Positions 27,113 through 36,142 of a DNA stretch of 64,000 nt are shown here, piece after piece. A program made the position numbers and the translations under genes. The notes under the pieces were generated by a model. It was not told the DNA's origin. It made no database searches and was given only the letters and a program-made list of their open reading frames with translations. The DNA is from Gemelliphila palaticanis (GTDB taxonomy: Bacteria; Bacillota; Bacilli; Staphylococcales; Gemellaceae): assembly GCA_013415235.1 (NCBI GenBank), contig JACBYF010000005.1, positions 1-64,000 of the forward strand, written 5' to 3'. The first letter of the stretch is position 1; every line of letters starts with the position of its first letter.

Positions 27113-28222
27113 TTAGTGATCTAATAAAATTGATAACTCAGTTTCTGTATCGAAGAAATGAGCTCTGTTCATATCAAGAGCGAAAGTAATTTCATCACCC
27201 ATTTTAATATTTTGACGAGAGTGCACGATAGCTTTAATACTTTCTCCACCTAAATCCGTATGAACTATGTATTCAGAACCTAATAGCTCTGCAACGATAA
27301 CTTTAGAAGTTATTTTAGCGTGAGAGTAAGTTTCTAAAACTAAAGGATCGTTAGAAATATTTTCTGGTCTAATACCAAGAACTACATTTTTTCCTTCGTA
27401 ACCTTTGTCTTTTAGTTTTTTATACATAGCTTCAGGTATTTCTATTTGAGCTTCTTCTTTTGTTATGAAGTTACCTTCTTTAATGTGTCCGTGAAGGAAG
27501 TTCATAGTAGGAGCTCCGATAAATCCAGCTACGAATAAGTTTCTTGGTTCATCATAAATTTCTTTAGGTTGACCAATTTGTTGGATAACTCCTAGCTTCA
27601 TAACTACGATTCTATCAGCCATTGTCATAGCTTCTGTTTGATCGTGAGTAACGTAAATAGTAGTAGCACCTAAAGTGTTATGAATTTTAATAATTTCAGC
27701 ACGCATGTTACTACGTAGTTTAGCGTCTAAGTTAGATAGTGGCTCGTCCATAAGGAAAACTTTTGGAGAACGAACTATAGCACGACCAAGGGCAACCCTT
27801 TGACGTTGACCTCCAGAAAGAGCTCTAGGTTTTCTATCTAGAAGTTCATCAAGACCTAGTATTTTAGATGCTTCTTCAACTTTTCTCTTGATTTCGTCTT
27901 TAGGAACTTTACGAAGTTTAAGCGCAAATGCCATGTTGTCGAAAACAGTCATGTGAGGATAAAGAGCGTAACTTTGGAAAACCATAGCTATATCTCTATC
28001 TTTAGGTTCGACGTTATTAACTAATCTATCTCCTATATAAAATTCACCTTCAGAGATGTCTTCAAGTCCAGCAATCATACGAAGAGTCGTAGATTTACCA
28101 CATCCAGATGGACCAACAAAAACTATAAATTCTTTATCGGCAACTTCTAGATTAAAATCTTTAACAGCGGAAAATCCGTTATCATAAGTTTTATAAATAT
28201 GCTTAAGTGATAAACTTGCCAT
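27113..28222 (-). CDS. msmK: CUT1 ABC transporter ATPase, copy 1
   Basis: 369 aa. Walker [10 protein letters not shown] (37-45), Q-loop Q83, signature LSGGQ (135-139), Walker B VFLMDEP, H-loop H193, then a C-terminal TOBE/OB regulatory region from about 235, as in MalK/MsmK/UgpC. It hydrolyses ATP to drive sugar uptake and is often shared by several importers. It heads the operon with binding protein 1, two permeases and nanE. It differs from copy 2 only at T183/A and N279/E. Streptococci usually have one unlinked msmK, so two linked copies are unusual. Confidence 0.95.
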   Translation of the reverse strand: MASLSLKHIYKTYDNGFSAVKDFNLEVADKEFIVFVGPSGCGKSTTLRMIAGLEDISEGEFYIGDRLVNNVEPKDRDIAMVFQSYALYPHMTVFDNMAFALKLRKVPKDEIKRKVEEASKILGLDELLDRKPRALSGGQRQRVALGRAIVRSPKVFLMDEPLSNLDAKLRSNMRAEIIKIHNTLGATTIYVTHDQTEAMTMADRIVVMKLGVIQQIGQPKEIYDEPRNLFVAGFIGAPTMNFLHGHIKEGNFITKEEAQIEIPEAMYKKLKDKGYEGKNVVLGIRPENISNDPLVLETYSHAKITSKVIVAELLGSEYIVHTDLGGESIKAIVHSRQNIKMGDEITFALDMNRAHFFDTETELSILLDH

Positions 28223-28271
28223 TTATACCTCCTATATTAATAATTTAATGTTTATTTAATGTGTTAAATAA

Positions 28272-28310
28272 ATAATAGCATATTAACCTTTTTTTGTAAA
28301 GCGTTTTAAA
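28272..28310 (-). promoter_or_regulatory. msmK copy 1 promoter and operator box
   Basis: Minus strand TTTACA (28295-28300), 17 bp, extended TGC-TATTAT (28272-28277). The box AAAACGCTTTACA (28295-28307) overlaps the -35, matching the boxes at 35980 and 36058 and, more loosely, the nagA one. Confidence 0.72.
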
Positions 28311-28373
28311 CTCTTTTAGTTAAACTTTGTTAACGTATTTTTATATTTTGTGTTCTTTTTGTTAAAGTAAAAT

Positions 28374-28418
28374 AAAAATATAAACCTAGTATAAAAAATA
28401 TACTAAGTTTATATTTTT
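28374..28418 (-). terminator. Terminator of the sialidase operon
   Basis: A 20-bp stem with one wobble position (28374-28393 with 28399-28418), a 5-base loop and T-rich ends. It follows the oxidoreductase gene and separates it from the msmK copy 1 promoter. Confidence 0.88.
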
Positions 28419-28437
28419 TTATATTATATAATTAATT

Positions 28438-29541
28438 TTATTTTAAAACTTCTGATAAATTAACTTTTCTATTTTCAACTCTTGATAGAGTAGCGGCATC
28501 AGCAGTAGCTATAGCTGATCTAGCAGCTTCACCAGTTAGTAATTTTTCAAAATCTCCTGTAGGTTTCATTCCGTGCATAATATCGTTTAAGTATCTCATT
28601 TCTTTTTTCATAACAGAACTTAACCACATTGGAGTTCTCTTACCTGGTTTACCATATTGTATAGCTCCGTCCATTTCTGTAGAGTTATAAATTCTAGTTC
28701 TATCATCATCTTCTTCTTGTGATTCATGGATAAGGAAGTGAGAAGTTTTCCCGTCAACTTTTAGTGTTCCTCCACAGTTGTACATATCTAGCTTAATAGC
28801 ACCTTTTTCTCCTTGTATCAGAACGTAATGTTCACCCCATCTAAATGCTGACCCCCATTCTAAAACTGCAAATCTATTATCCGAGAATTCTAGGTTTAGG
28901 AATAGCATATCATCCTCGTCACCAAAAGCTTCACCTTGATGAGCCACGTTAGCTGCATTCATTGTAACTGTTTCAGGAGTTCCTCCCATTAAAAATTGAA
29001 CGCAGTCTAGTTCGTGTATGTGGTGATATAAATGTCCTCCTGATTTAGAACGTATTTTTTTCCAAGAAATAGTTTCTTGAACATCTTCCCACCCATTTCT
29101 AGCAGAGTGGCAATATAGAACTTTTCCTATTACGCCACTGTTTATAAGTTCTTTAGCATGCATAACTCCATTAAAGAAGTTCATAATATGCCCTGCCATA
29201 AAAGTAACACCATTTTCTTTACATGCTTTAACCATTTCATCACAGTCTTCATAACTTAGAGCTATAGGTTTTTCACAAAATACATGTTTTTTGTTTTTAG
29301 CTGCTTTTATTACAGGTTCTTTGTGAAGATAGTTAGGTGTTGCTACAATAATGCAATCAACATCTTCTCTTTCTACTAACTCATCCAAAGAGTTAGTAAA
29401 ATCACAATTAAGTTCTTTAGCAATCTCTTCTCCGTTTTCTGGATCATAAACTACTGTTATTTTTGCATCTTCAAATTCATTCATAAAACGAGCTAAATCA
29501 GCTCCAAAATATCCAACTCCAACTACACCGTATCTTTTCAT
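28438..29541 (-). CDS. Gfo/Idh/MocA oxidoreductase (possible 2,7-anhydro-Neu5Ac converting enzyme)
   Basis: 367 aa. Rossmann start GVVGVGYFGADLARFM, then CIIVATPNYLHKEP and CEKPIALS with the conserved EKP lysine; the C-terminal substrate domain holds GGHLYHHIHELDCVQFLMGG. Family members are NAD(P)-dependent. It directly follows the sialidase and the second transporter. In pneumococcal nanB loci and in Ruminococcus gnavus an oxidoreductase of this family in the same context converts 2,7-anhydro-Neu5Ac to Neu5Ac, so I infer the same here. Other sugar dehydrogenase roles remain possible. Confidence 0.85.
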   Translation of the reverse strand: MKRYGVVGVGYFGADLARFMNEFEDAKITVVYDPENGEEIAKELNCDFTNSLDELVEREDVDCIIVATPNYLHKEPVIKAAKNKKHVFCEKPIALSYEDCDEMVKACKENGVTFMAGHIMNFFNGVMHAKELINSGVIGKVLYCHSARNGWEDVQETISWKKIRSKSGGHLYHHIHELDCVQFLMGGTPETVTMNAANVAHQGEAFGDEDDMLFLNLEFSDNRFAVLEWGSAFRWGEHYVLIQGEKGAIKLDMYNCGGTLKVDGKTSHFLIHESQEEDDDRTRIYNSTEMDGAIQYGKPGKRTPMWLSSVMKKEMRYLNDIMHGMKPTGDFEKLLTGEAARSAIATADAATLSRVENRKVNLSEVLK

Positions 29542-29560
29542 TTTTTATCTCCTTAAAATA

Positions 29561-31615
29561 TTATTTATTCATTAAAGTATTTATATCGTATTTTTCAAAT
29601 AACATTACGTTATTTAAGTGCAATTCGTTTCTAGACCACGAATCCCATTTTTCGTAATATATTCCTATTTCTCCTGTTTGTAGCTCTGTTAATGCAGAGT
29701 AAGAAAAACCATAATTTTCATCGTCTATGTTGTATTTGTAATCCCAAGATATGTTATGATTTGGATCATTAGGATCAGATAGTCCTATTTTGATACTACC
29801 TTGTTTTCTTCCGTTTCTACTTTCTGGATAAGACATTATTATAGCGTCTTTACCATTAATCATTTTAGAATAAGTTATAGCAGATAATTGTGTACCATAA
29901 CTTGTAACATTTATATTATCTAGATATTTAGGAGAATCCCAAGTAAGACCACCATCTTTACTTGTTACATATCCTATTTTTCCTATAGAAGTTCTGTAGA
30001 ATGTCCTTAAATCACCGTTTGAAAATTCTATTGTTTGTGCTTCGGCTGTAGCGCCAGCTCTACCTAAGTCAACTTTTTTGTATTTCCAAGATGCTCCGTG
30101 GTCATCGCTGTACATAAAGCCAAACTCTCCGGTTCTACTAGAGTACATAGAAAGTAGTAATCTTCCTTTGTGGATACCATTTTTTATTTGGATACCTCTA
30201 CCAGGACCGTAAAGAGGAACACTTTCGTTTATATCTCCAAAAGGTTCTAATATATTAAAATTAGACCAGTTTTTCCCGTTATCATCGCTATATGCATAGA
30301 CTAGAAAGTTAGTTCTTTCTACTGTAAAATCAGAATCTTTGTAAAAAATATTCATATATGCTTTTTCATTTGTTTTAAATTCTTGAATTGTACTTCCAGT
30401 AATTCTTACATCGTATACGTTATTGTAAACGTATTTATTATTTTTTAATACGTTATAATTTTTATCTACTCTATATTCTGTTCTAGTATTAGTATTATCA
30501 TTGTATATGAAACGATCATTTCTGATAGAATAGTTAAATTCGCTTTCCCCATTTTTCTTTAGTTTTAAATATTTTTTACCATCTATTATTTTAAAACCAG
30601 AATTTCTTACTGCATTATTAAATCCTATACCATGAGGCATTGCATCAGCGAATAAAAATACTCTATTAGTTGTTTCATCTTGAAGTAGAACAGAGTCTAT
30701 AAAAGAAGCACTACCAGAAATTTGTATATTTTTACCTGAATTATCTCTAGGCCAATTCAATACAGTATCTTTATAATCTAGAAATCTCATAGCGTATTTT
30801 TTATCTGTCCATGTATCACCGTTATCTTTACTTCGAGCTACAGCAATATCTATGTTACTTCTAGCATCGTGTGTACCACCTTTTCTAGCATCTATACTGC
30901 TTAAAAGATCACCGTTTTTTAACGTTATTAGAGTAGGTATTCTGTAATAATTAGATTTTAAATTATCATTACTAGAAAATATAGTTTTTCCGTATGATGT
31001 TTTTTTAGTTATATTTATAGCTTCTGTTTCACTTAACACTCTATTTAATATTTCTGCTTTATGTATAGTTCCAGAAAAAGGCATACTATGATTATTTTGT
31101 CTAAAAACACTTCCTAAGTAAAAGTTATTTTTATTAGTAATATCTTTTAATGTTATAAAATTTTCAACTTTTTGTTCTAATTGTAGGAATCCATTAGAAT
31201 AAATTTTGTATGTTTTATTATTTTTATCTATTGTTACTACAACTGTATTTTTTGCTTTTTCATTAAGATATTTTCCTCTTAATGCAGCTGGTTTAAAATA
31301 TAACGTATTATTATTGTTTCTAGTTTCTATTCCTAGACCGCCTTGTTTTGTTATATAAATATTAAAGTATTTATTGTTTGTGCTAGAATCTGATATTGAT
31401 AATAGAGATTGTACATCTGATATATTATCAGATGTAAACTCTATTACAAAAGAGGCATTTTCTAAATTTTTTATTTCATTAGTTAAATCTACTTGTTTTT
31501 TATTTGTTATATTATTGTCACTGAATATAGTATTATTTGCAAAAGTAATATCTGCGTTAGAAAAAATAGTAGACGTTAAAATAGTTGATATAATTAATTT
31601 ATTTTTTAATTTCAT
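29561..31615 (-). CDS. Secreted exo-sialidase with N-terminal CBM40/LamG-like domain
   Basis: 684 aa, close to the 697 aa of pneumococcal NanB. Order: signal peptide (1-26), LamG/CBM40-like lectin domain (about 50-200), then a six-blade sialidase with YYRIP (223-227), DARKGGTHD (242-250, catalytic Asp) and four Asp boxes (SKDNGDTW, SDDNGKNW, SDDHGASW, SKDGGLTW), TAEAQ with catalytic Glu, and a C-terminal EIGIYYEKWD. An inserted domain (about 330-420) resembles that of pneumococcal NanA/B/C. No LPxTG or membrane anchor, so it should be released. The neighbouring oxidoreductase favours an intramolecular trans-sialidase (NanB-like); a hydrolytic enzyme is the alternative. Confidence 0.93.
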   Translation of the reverse strand: MKLKNKLIISTILTSTIFSNADITFANNTIFSDNNITNKKQVDLTNEIKNLENASFVIEFTSDNISDVQSLLSISDSSTNNKYFNIYITKQGGLGIETRNNNNTLYFKPAALRGKYLNEKAKNTVVVTIDKNNKTYKIYSNGFLQLEQKVENFITLKDITNKNNFYLGSVFRQNNHSMPFSGTIHKAEILNRVLSETEAINITKKTSYGKTIFSSNDNLKSNYYRIPTLITLKNGDLLSSIDARKGGTHDARSNIDIAVARSKDNGDTWTDKKYAMRFLDYKDTVLNWPRDNSGKNIQISGSASFIDSVLLQDETTNRVFLFADAMPHGIGFNNAVRNSGFKIIDGKKYLKLKKNGESEFNYSIRNDRFIYNDNTNTRTEYRVDKNYNVLKNNKYVYNNVYDVRITGSTIQEFKTNEKAYMNIFYKDSDFTVERTNFLVYAYSDDNGKNWSNFNILEPFGDINESVPLYGPGRGIQIKNGIHKGRLLLSMYSSRTGEFGFMYSDDHGASWKYKKVDLGRAGATAEAQTIEFSNGDLRTFYRTSIGKIGYVTSKDGGLTWDSPKYLDNINVTSYGTQLSAITYSKMINGKDAIIMSYPESRNGRKQGSIKIGLSDPNDPNHNISWDYKYNIDDENYGFSYSALTELQTGEIGIYYEKWDSWSRNELHLNNVMLFEKYDINTLMNK

Positions 31616-31645
31616 ATCAATACTCCTTTATAATAATAATCAATT

Positions 31646-32479
31646 TTATTTAACAGCCCCTTCAGATAATCCACCTGTGATTTTGTTTTGGATAAAGCAG
31701 AAGAATATAACGGAAGGAATAACAACTATTACAGATGCTGCCATCATATCTCCCCAGTCAAGTATTTCAGATCCATTTAAAGATCTTAATGCAACGGCTA
31801 CAGTAGTTTTACTACTATCGTTAACTAATATTAATGCGTATAAGAACTCGTTCCAAGCATTGATAAAAGTATATATAGCAGTAGCTACAATACCAGGAGC
31901 TACTAATGGTAGAACCACTTTAAAGAATACAGTAAATCTGTTAGCTCCGTCCACCTTTGCAGCTTCTTCTATTTCTATAGGTACAGTTTTAAAGAACCCA
32001 ACTAAAAGCCATACAGCATAAGGTGTACTGAATGAAAGATATACAATTATTAATCCTGTAGTTGTATTAGTAAGTCCTGTTTTAGCCATCGCTATAGAGT
32101 ATGGAATTGCTAATAGAATAGGAGGGAATATGTATGTAGTTATTAATAATCTAGACATTACATCTCCTAATTTAGGGAAGAATCTAACTATACCATAAGC
32201 TGCCATAGCAGATATAGTTATTGCTATAACAGTAGTAACTAATGAAACAAGTAAACTGTTTTTTATATTAGCAATAAAGTTTAAGTCGTAAATGACATGC
32301 TTAAAGTAGTCTAAAGTTAGAGTTTTAGGCCAAAAGCTAGTGGGATTACTAGTTAGTTCTCCTTTTCCTTTTACAGATGATAAGAATATCCATATTAGAG
32401 GGAAAATTGCTATCACTGTAGAAACAGAAAGGAATATATGTGATATTAATGACCAAATTTTAGAGTTTTTAGTTTTCAT
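31646..32479 (-). CDS. CUT1 sugar ABC transporter permease (MalG type), transporter 2
   Basis: 277 aa, six helices, EAA loop EEAAKVDGANRFTVFFKVVLPLVAPG. Its start overlaps the stop of the upstream permease (shared base 32479). Encoded just before the sialidase gene on the same strand, so uptake of the sialidase product is the natural role. Confidence 0.9.
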   Translation of the reverse strand: MKTKNSKIWSLISHIFLSVSTVIAIFPLIWIFLSSVKGKGELTSNPTSFWPKTLTLDYFKHVIYDLNFIANIKNSLLVSLVTTVIAITISAMAAYGIVRFFPKLGDVMSRLLITTYIFPPILLAIPYSIAMAKTGLTNTTTGLIIVYLSFSTPYAVWLLVGFFKTVPIEIEEAAKVDGANRFTVFFKVVLPLVAPGIVATAIYTFINAWNEFLYALILVNDSSKTTVAVALRSLNGSEILDWGDMMAASVIVVIPSVIFFCFIQNKITGGLSEGAVK

Positions 32480-33366
32480 TATTTAACCCCCTTTTCCCAT
32501 TTAGAAATAACTTTGAAGTAAATGAAACATACTAAAATTAAGAATATAAACAGTAACACAGTTGCTGCTGAAGATCTCCCCAGTAATTTACTTCCCCATC
32601 CTAGATTATATGCGTAGATAGGAAGTGTTGCGGTAGAGTTCGCAGGTCCTCCTCCTGTGATTAAGTAAATCATATCAAAGTTATTAAAAATCCATATAGT
32701 TCTAAGGACAACTAAAAGACCAACAACTACTCTAATATGAGGAAGTGTTATGAATTTAAATACTTGCCATTTGTTTGCTCCGTCAATTTGCGCAGCTTCA
32801 TACTGTTCTTGAGGGACTGTTTGTAGGGCTGATAAAACGTTGACCATTATTAACGGTGCACCAAACCATATGTTAATACAAACTATTGTTAAAAACGCCC
32901 ATGTAGGATTAGTTAGAAACTGTGGAATAACGTCAGTTATTCCCAATTTAACTAACATATTAGGTAAGTATCCATATACACCATTAAGAATCCATTGCCA
33001 AGAGAATGCTATTACTATAGTAGGGAATGCCCATGGAACTATTAGTAGTGTTTTGTATAGCCATTTAAATCTTTTAACTTTATTTAATGCAAGTGCCAAC
33101 ACAAATCCTAATAAAACTTGTCCGAATAAAGAAAGTACAGTCCATTTTATAGAGTTGAAAAATGACCACCAGAAAGTTTTATCATTTATTATAGCTGCGT
33201 AATTATCAAATCCTACAAATTTATAATTAGGCAAAATTAAATTTTTATTAGTAAAACTGAAAAATATACTTGAGAAAAATGGATATATAAAAAGAAGAGA
33301 TACAATAATTAATGCAGGTAAAACAAATATCCATCTTTCATAATTCTTTTTAATCATATAATACAT
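32479..33366 (-). CDS. CUT1 sugar ABC transporter permease (MalF type), transporter 2
   Basis: 295 aa, six helices, EAA loop EAAQIDGANKWQVFKFITLPHIRV. It pairs with the 31646 permease. A strong hairpin (33382-33414) lies between it and the binding-protein gene upstream. It is most like the second transporter of pneumococcal nanB loci in gene order. Confidence 0.9.
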   Translation of the reverse strand: MYYMIKKNYERWIFVLPALIIVSLLFIYPFFSSIFFSFTNKNLILPNYKFVGFDNYAAIINDKTFWWSFFNSIKWTVLSLFGQVLLGFVLALALNKVKRFKWLYKTLLIVPWAFPTIVIAFSWQWILNGVYGYLPNMLVKLGITDVIPQFLTNPTWAFLTIVCINIWFGAPLIMVNVLSALQTVPQEQYEAAQIDGANKWQVFKFITLPHIRVVVGLLVVLRTIWIFNNFDMIYLITGGGPANSTATLPIYAYNLGWGSKLLGRSSAATVLLFIFLILVCFIYFKVISKWEKGVK

Positions 33367-33381
33367 CCTTTCTTTTATTAA

Positions 33382-33414
33382 AAAAAGAGCAGCCTATTAG
33401 GCCTGCTCTTTTTA
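33382..33414 (-). terminator. Terminator-like hairpin after binding-protein gene 2
   Basis: AAAAAGAGCAG pairs with CTGCTCTTTTT around a short loop, followed on the minus strand by a T run. It should end most transcripts after the binding-protein gene, leaving less message for permeases and sialidase. Confidence 0.8.
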
Positions 33415-33416
33415 TT

Positions 33417-34757
33417 TTATGCTGTAGCTGAAATTAAATCGTTTAGTTCTTTTTCAGCATCTTTAGCAGCCTGAACCTTATCTTTTTTACCTGATACGAT
33501 TTCTTGGAACATTTTTTCAATTATATGTTGATTAACTAATATACCAGCTTGTACACTAGGTCCATGTTCATAACCAATAGCAGTACCTTTTTCAACAGCA
33601 GAGCTTATAACTTTTTCAGCATTAGCAAACTGTTGAACTATAGGGTCGTTTTTGTATGATGGATCATCAGATATTCCTTTTATAGCAGGTAACATACCAA
33701 CAGGAACAGCTTTTAAGAATTTAACATATCTTTCTTTTTCGTATAAAGTTTTAGCAAATGCTTTAGCTATTTCAGGATGTTTAGAGTTTTTCCATACAAC
33801 TAAAGGAACGTTAGATGTTTCTATCGGTCTATCAGGGTCATTTGCATTCATTTTTGGAATAGGAGCAGCTTCTATATCTTTTAGTAAATCAGGAGTGTTT
33901 GCTTTTACTCCGCCAATATGGAATCCAGAGTTGAAGTCAAATGCTGTTTTACCTTGATAGAATAAAGTTGCTTGTTGCAGAACATTATAGTTAATAGAAT
34001 CTTTAGGAGATGTTTCTTTATACATATTTACCCAATATTCTATTGCTTTTTGAGGTAATTCACTAGTTAAATCAACTTTTTTATCTTTAGTTAAAAGGCT
34101 TCCTCCTGCACTTCTAACATAGAAGTTTAAGAATCTAGTCGCCATAAAGTCATTAGTTCCCATAGGAACAGATAACCCATATACTCCATCACTTGTTAAT
34201 TTTTTAGAAGTTTCATAAAGTTCATCCCAAGTTTTAGGAACAGATAAGTTATGTTTTTCTAATAAATCTTTTCTATACCACATAACTTGTGCATGAGAGT
34301 ACAGAGGTATTGAATAATTTTTCCCTTCAACTGTACCTTCTTCGATAGCAGGATTAGCAAATTTTTCTCGTCCTATACTATCTATAAGGTCGTTTACTGG
34401 AATTATAGCATCAGCATTTATCATTTCTGTTACTTGATTAGGTAAAGCTGTAGATAAATCAGGAACATTTCCTGATGATAATCCTGTAGTCCATTTTGTA
34501 TAGAAGTCATTCCAAGAGAAAGTTTCTATTTTTATATTAACTTTAGGGTTTTTTTGTTTGAAGTCATTAGCAGCTTCTTGAATAACTTCTAGTCTAGGTC
34601 CTTGAGTGAAACTGTGCCAAACAGTTATATCTCCAGCAAGTTCTTGTCCTTCTTTAGGCATAGAATTTTCTGCATTGTTACTAGAAGTTGAGCATCCAGC
34701 TATAGATGCAGCTAAAGTTAAGCTAGTTAAACCAGCTATAAGTTTTTTAAGTTTCAT
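33417..34757 (-). CDS. Sugar-binding lipoprotein, transporter 2
   Basis: 446 aa. Lipobox AASIAGC (Cys22), then cluster B solute-binding fold: ITVWHSFTQGPRLE, NPKVNIKIETFSW, VPDLSTALPNQV and AQVMWYRKDLLE. It is not closely similar to binding protein 1, so the two transporters probably have different ligands. The order with sialidase and oxidoreductase suggests 2,7-anhydro-Neu5Ac, or Neu5Ac/ManNAc as for the pneumococcal counterpart (inference). Confidence 0.88.
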   Translation of the reverse strand: MKLKKLIAGLTSLTLAASIAGCSTSSNNAENSMPKEGQELAGDITVWHSFTQGPRLEVIQEAANDFKQKNPKVNIKIETFSWNDFYTKWTTGLSSGNVPDLSTALPNQVTEMINADAIIPVNDLIDSIGREKFANPAIEEGTVEGKNYSIPLYSHAQVMWYRKDLLEKHNLSVPKTWDELYETSKKLTSDGVYGLSVPMGTNDFMATRFLNFYVRSAGGSLLTKDKKVDLTSELPQKAIEYWVNMYKETSPKDSINYNVLQQATLFYQGKTAFDFNSGFHIGGVKANTPDLLKDIEAAPIPKMNANDPDRPIETSNVPLVVWKNSKHPEIAKAFAKTLYEKERYVKFLKAVPVGMLPAIKGISDDPSYKNDPIVQQFANAEKVISSAVEKGTAIGYEHGPSVQAGILVNQHIIEKMFQEIVSGKKDKVQAAKDAEKELNDLISATA

Positions 34758-34798
34758 GAGAAAAACCTCCTATAAATAATATTTTTTTATTTTAATTT

Positions 34799-35908
34799 TT
34801 AGTGATCTAATAAAATTGATAACTCAGTTTCTGTATCGAAGAAATGAGCTCTGTTCATATCAAGAGCGAAAGTAATTTCATCACCCATTTTAATATTTTG
34901 ACGAGAGTGCACGATAGCTTTAATACTTTCTCCACCTAAATCCGTATGAACTATGTATTCAGAACCTAATAGCTCTGCAACGATAACTTTAGAAGTTATT
35001 TTAGCGTGAGAGTAAGTTTCTAAAACTAAAGGATCGTTAGAAATATTTTCTGGTCTAATACCAAGAACTACTTCTTTTCCTTCGTAACCTTTGTCTTTTA
35101 GTTTTTTATACATAGCTTCAGGTATTTCTATTTGAGCTTCTTCTTTTGTTATGAAGTTACCTTCTTTAATGTGTCCGTGAAGGAAGTTCATAGTAGGAGC
35201 TCCGATAAATCCAGCTACGAATAAGTTTCTTGGTTCATCATAAATTTCTTTAGGTTGACCAATTTGTTGGATAACTCCTAGCTTCATAACTACGATTCTA
35301 TCAGCCATTGTCATAGCTTCTGTTTGATCGTGAGTAACGTAAATAGTAGTGGCACCTAAAGCGTTATGAATTTTAATAATTTCAGCGCGCATGTTACTAC
35401 GAAGTTTAGCGTCTAGGTTAGATAGTGGCTCGTCCATAAGGAAAACTTTTGGAGAACGAACTATAGCACGACCAAGGGCAACCCTTTGACGTTGACCTCC
35501 AGAAAGAGCTCTAGGTTTTCTATCTAGAAGTTCATCAAGACCTAGTATTTTAGATGCTTCTTCAACTTTTCTCTTGATTTCGTCTTTAGGAACTTTACGA
35601 AGTTTAAGCGCAAATGCCATGTTGTCGAAAACAGTCATGTGAGGATAAAGAGCGTAACTTTGGAAAACCATAGCTATATCTCTATCTTTAGGTTCGACGT
35701 TATTAACTAATCTATCTCCTATATAAAATTCACCTTCAGAAATGTCTTCAAGTCCAGCAATCATACGAAGAGTCGTAGATTTACCACATCCAGATGGACC
35801 AACAAAAACTATAAATTCTTTATCGGCAACTTCTAGATTAAAATCTTTAACAGCGGAAAATCCGTTATCATAAGTTTTATAAATATGCTTAAGTGATAAA
35901 CTTGCCAT
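34799..35908 (-). CDS. msmK: CUT1 ABC transporter ATPase, copy 2
   Basis: 369 aa, identical to copy 1 except A183 and E279. All ATPase motifs ([22 protein letters not shown]193) and the C-terminal TOBE-like region are intact, so both copies should be functional. It heads the operon of binding protein 2, two permeases, sialidase and oxidoreductase. Few silent differences are scattered through the coding region (for example at 35350 and 35387), which points to a recent duplication or ongoing gene conversion. Confidence 0.95.
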   Translation of the reverse strand: MASLSLKHIYKTYDNGFSAVKDFNLEVADKEFIVFVGPSGCGKSTTLRMIAGLEDISEGEFYIGDRLVNNVEPKDRDIAMVFQSYALYPHMTVFDNMAFALKLRKVPKDEIKRKVEEASKILGLDELLDRKPRALSGGQRQRVALGRAIVRSPKVFLMDEPLSNLDAKLRSNMRAEIIKIHNALGATTIYVTHDQTEAMTMADRIVVMKLGVIQQIGQPKEIYDEPRNLFVAGFIGAPTMNFLHGHIKEGNFITKEEAQIEIPEAMYKKLKDKGYEGKEVVLGIRPENISNDPLVLETYSHAKITSKVIVAELLGSEYIVHTDLGGESIKAIVHSRQNIKMGDEITFALDMNRAHFFDTETELSILLDH

Positions 35909-35956
35909 GTAGACCTCCTAATATTTAATTATTTAATGTTTTAATGTGTTAAATAA

Positions 35957-35995
35957 ATAATAGCATATAACTGTTTTTTTGTAAAGCGCTTTTAA
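35957..35995 (-). promoter_or_regulatory. msmK copy 2 promoter and operator box
   Basis: Minus strand TTTACA (35980-35985), 17 bp, extended TGC-TATTAT (35957-35962). The box AAAAGCGCTTTACA, with palindromic core AAAGCGCTTT, overlaps the -35. Confidence 0.72.
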
Positions 35996-36011
35996 GTTGT
36001 TTTTTATAAAA

Positions 36012-36028
36012 TTTGTATCGTTTGCAAA
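36012..36028 (-). promoter_or_regulatory. CRE-like site between msmK copy 2 and gntR
   Basis: Minus strand TTTGCAAACGATACAAA matches the TGNAARCG half of a CcpA CRE perfectly, with mismatches in the second half. It lies upstream of the -35 of msmK copy 2. Confidence 0.45.
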
Positions 36029-36057
36029 AAAATGAAAATTTATCATTTTTTTATAAA

Positions 36058-36071
36058 GAAAGTGCTTTACA
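36058..36071 (+). promoter_or_regulatory. Operator box upstream of gntR
   Basis: GAAAGTGCTTTACA shares the GCTTTACAAAA core with both msmK -35 boxes but points toward gntR. Suggests autoregulation by GntR or shared CcpA control. Confidence 0.5.
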
Positions 36072-36142
36072 AAAAAAATATATAATGATAATATTATTAT
36101 ATATAGGTGTAGTTATATATTAGGTTAGGATGTGATTATTTA

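Larger units (their letters stand above)
27081..28310. repeat. 1.23-kb direct repeat, copy 1 (msmK with flanks)
   Basis: Nearly identical to 34766-35995 in the same orientation. It covers the msmK 3' flank, the whole coding region, and the 5' flank through -10, -35 and operator box. Flanks differ more than the coding region. Confidence 0.92.
34766..35995. repeat. 1.23-kb direct repeat, copy 2 (msmK with flanks)
   Basis: Second copy of the 27081-28310 repeat, same orientation, about 7.7 kb away. The intervening DNA holds transporter 2, sialidase and oxidoreductase. Homology includes promoter and operator. Confidence 0.92.

Noticed and set aside
36012..36071. CRISPR-like or phage attachment repeats between msmK and gntR
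   Set aside because: The repeated words are single operator boxes; there is no regular spacer array, integrase or tRNA gene.
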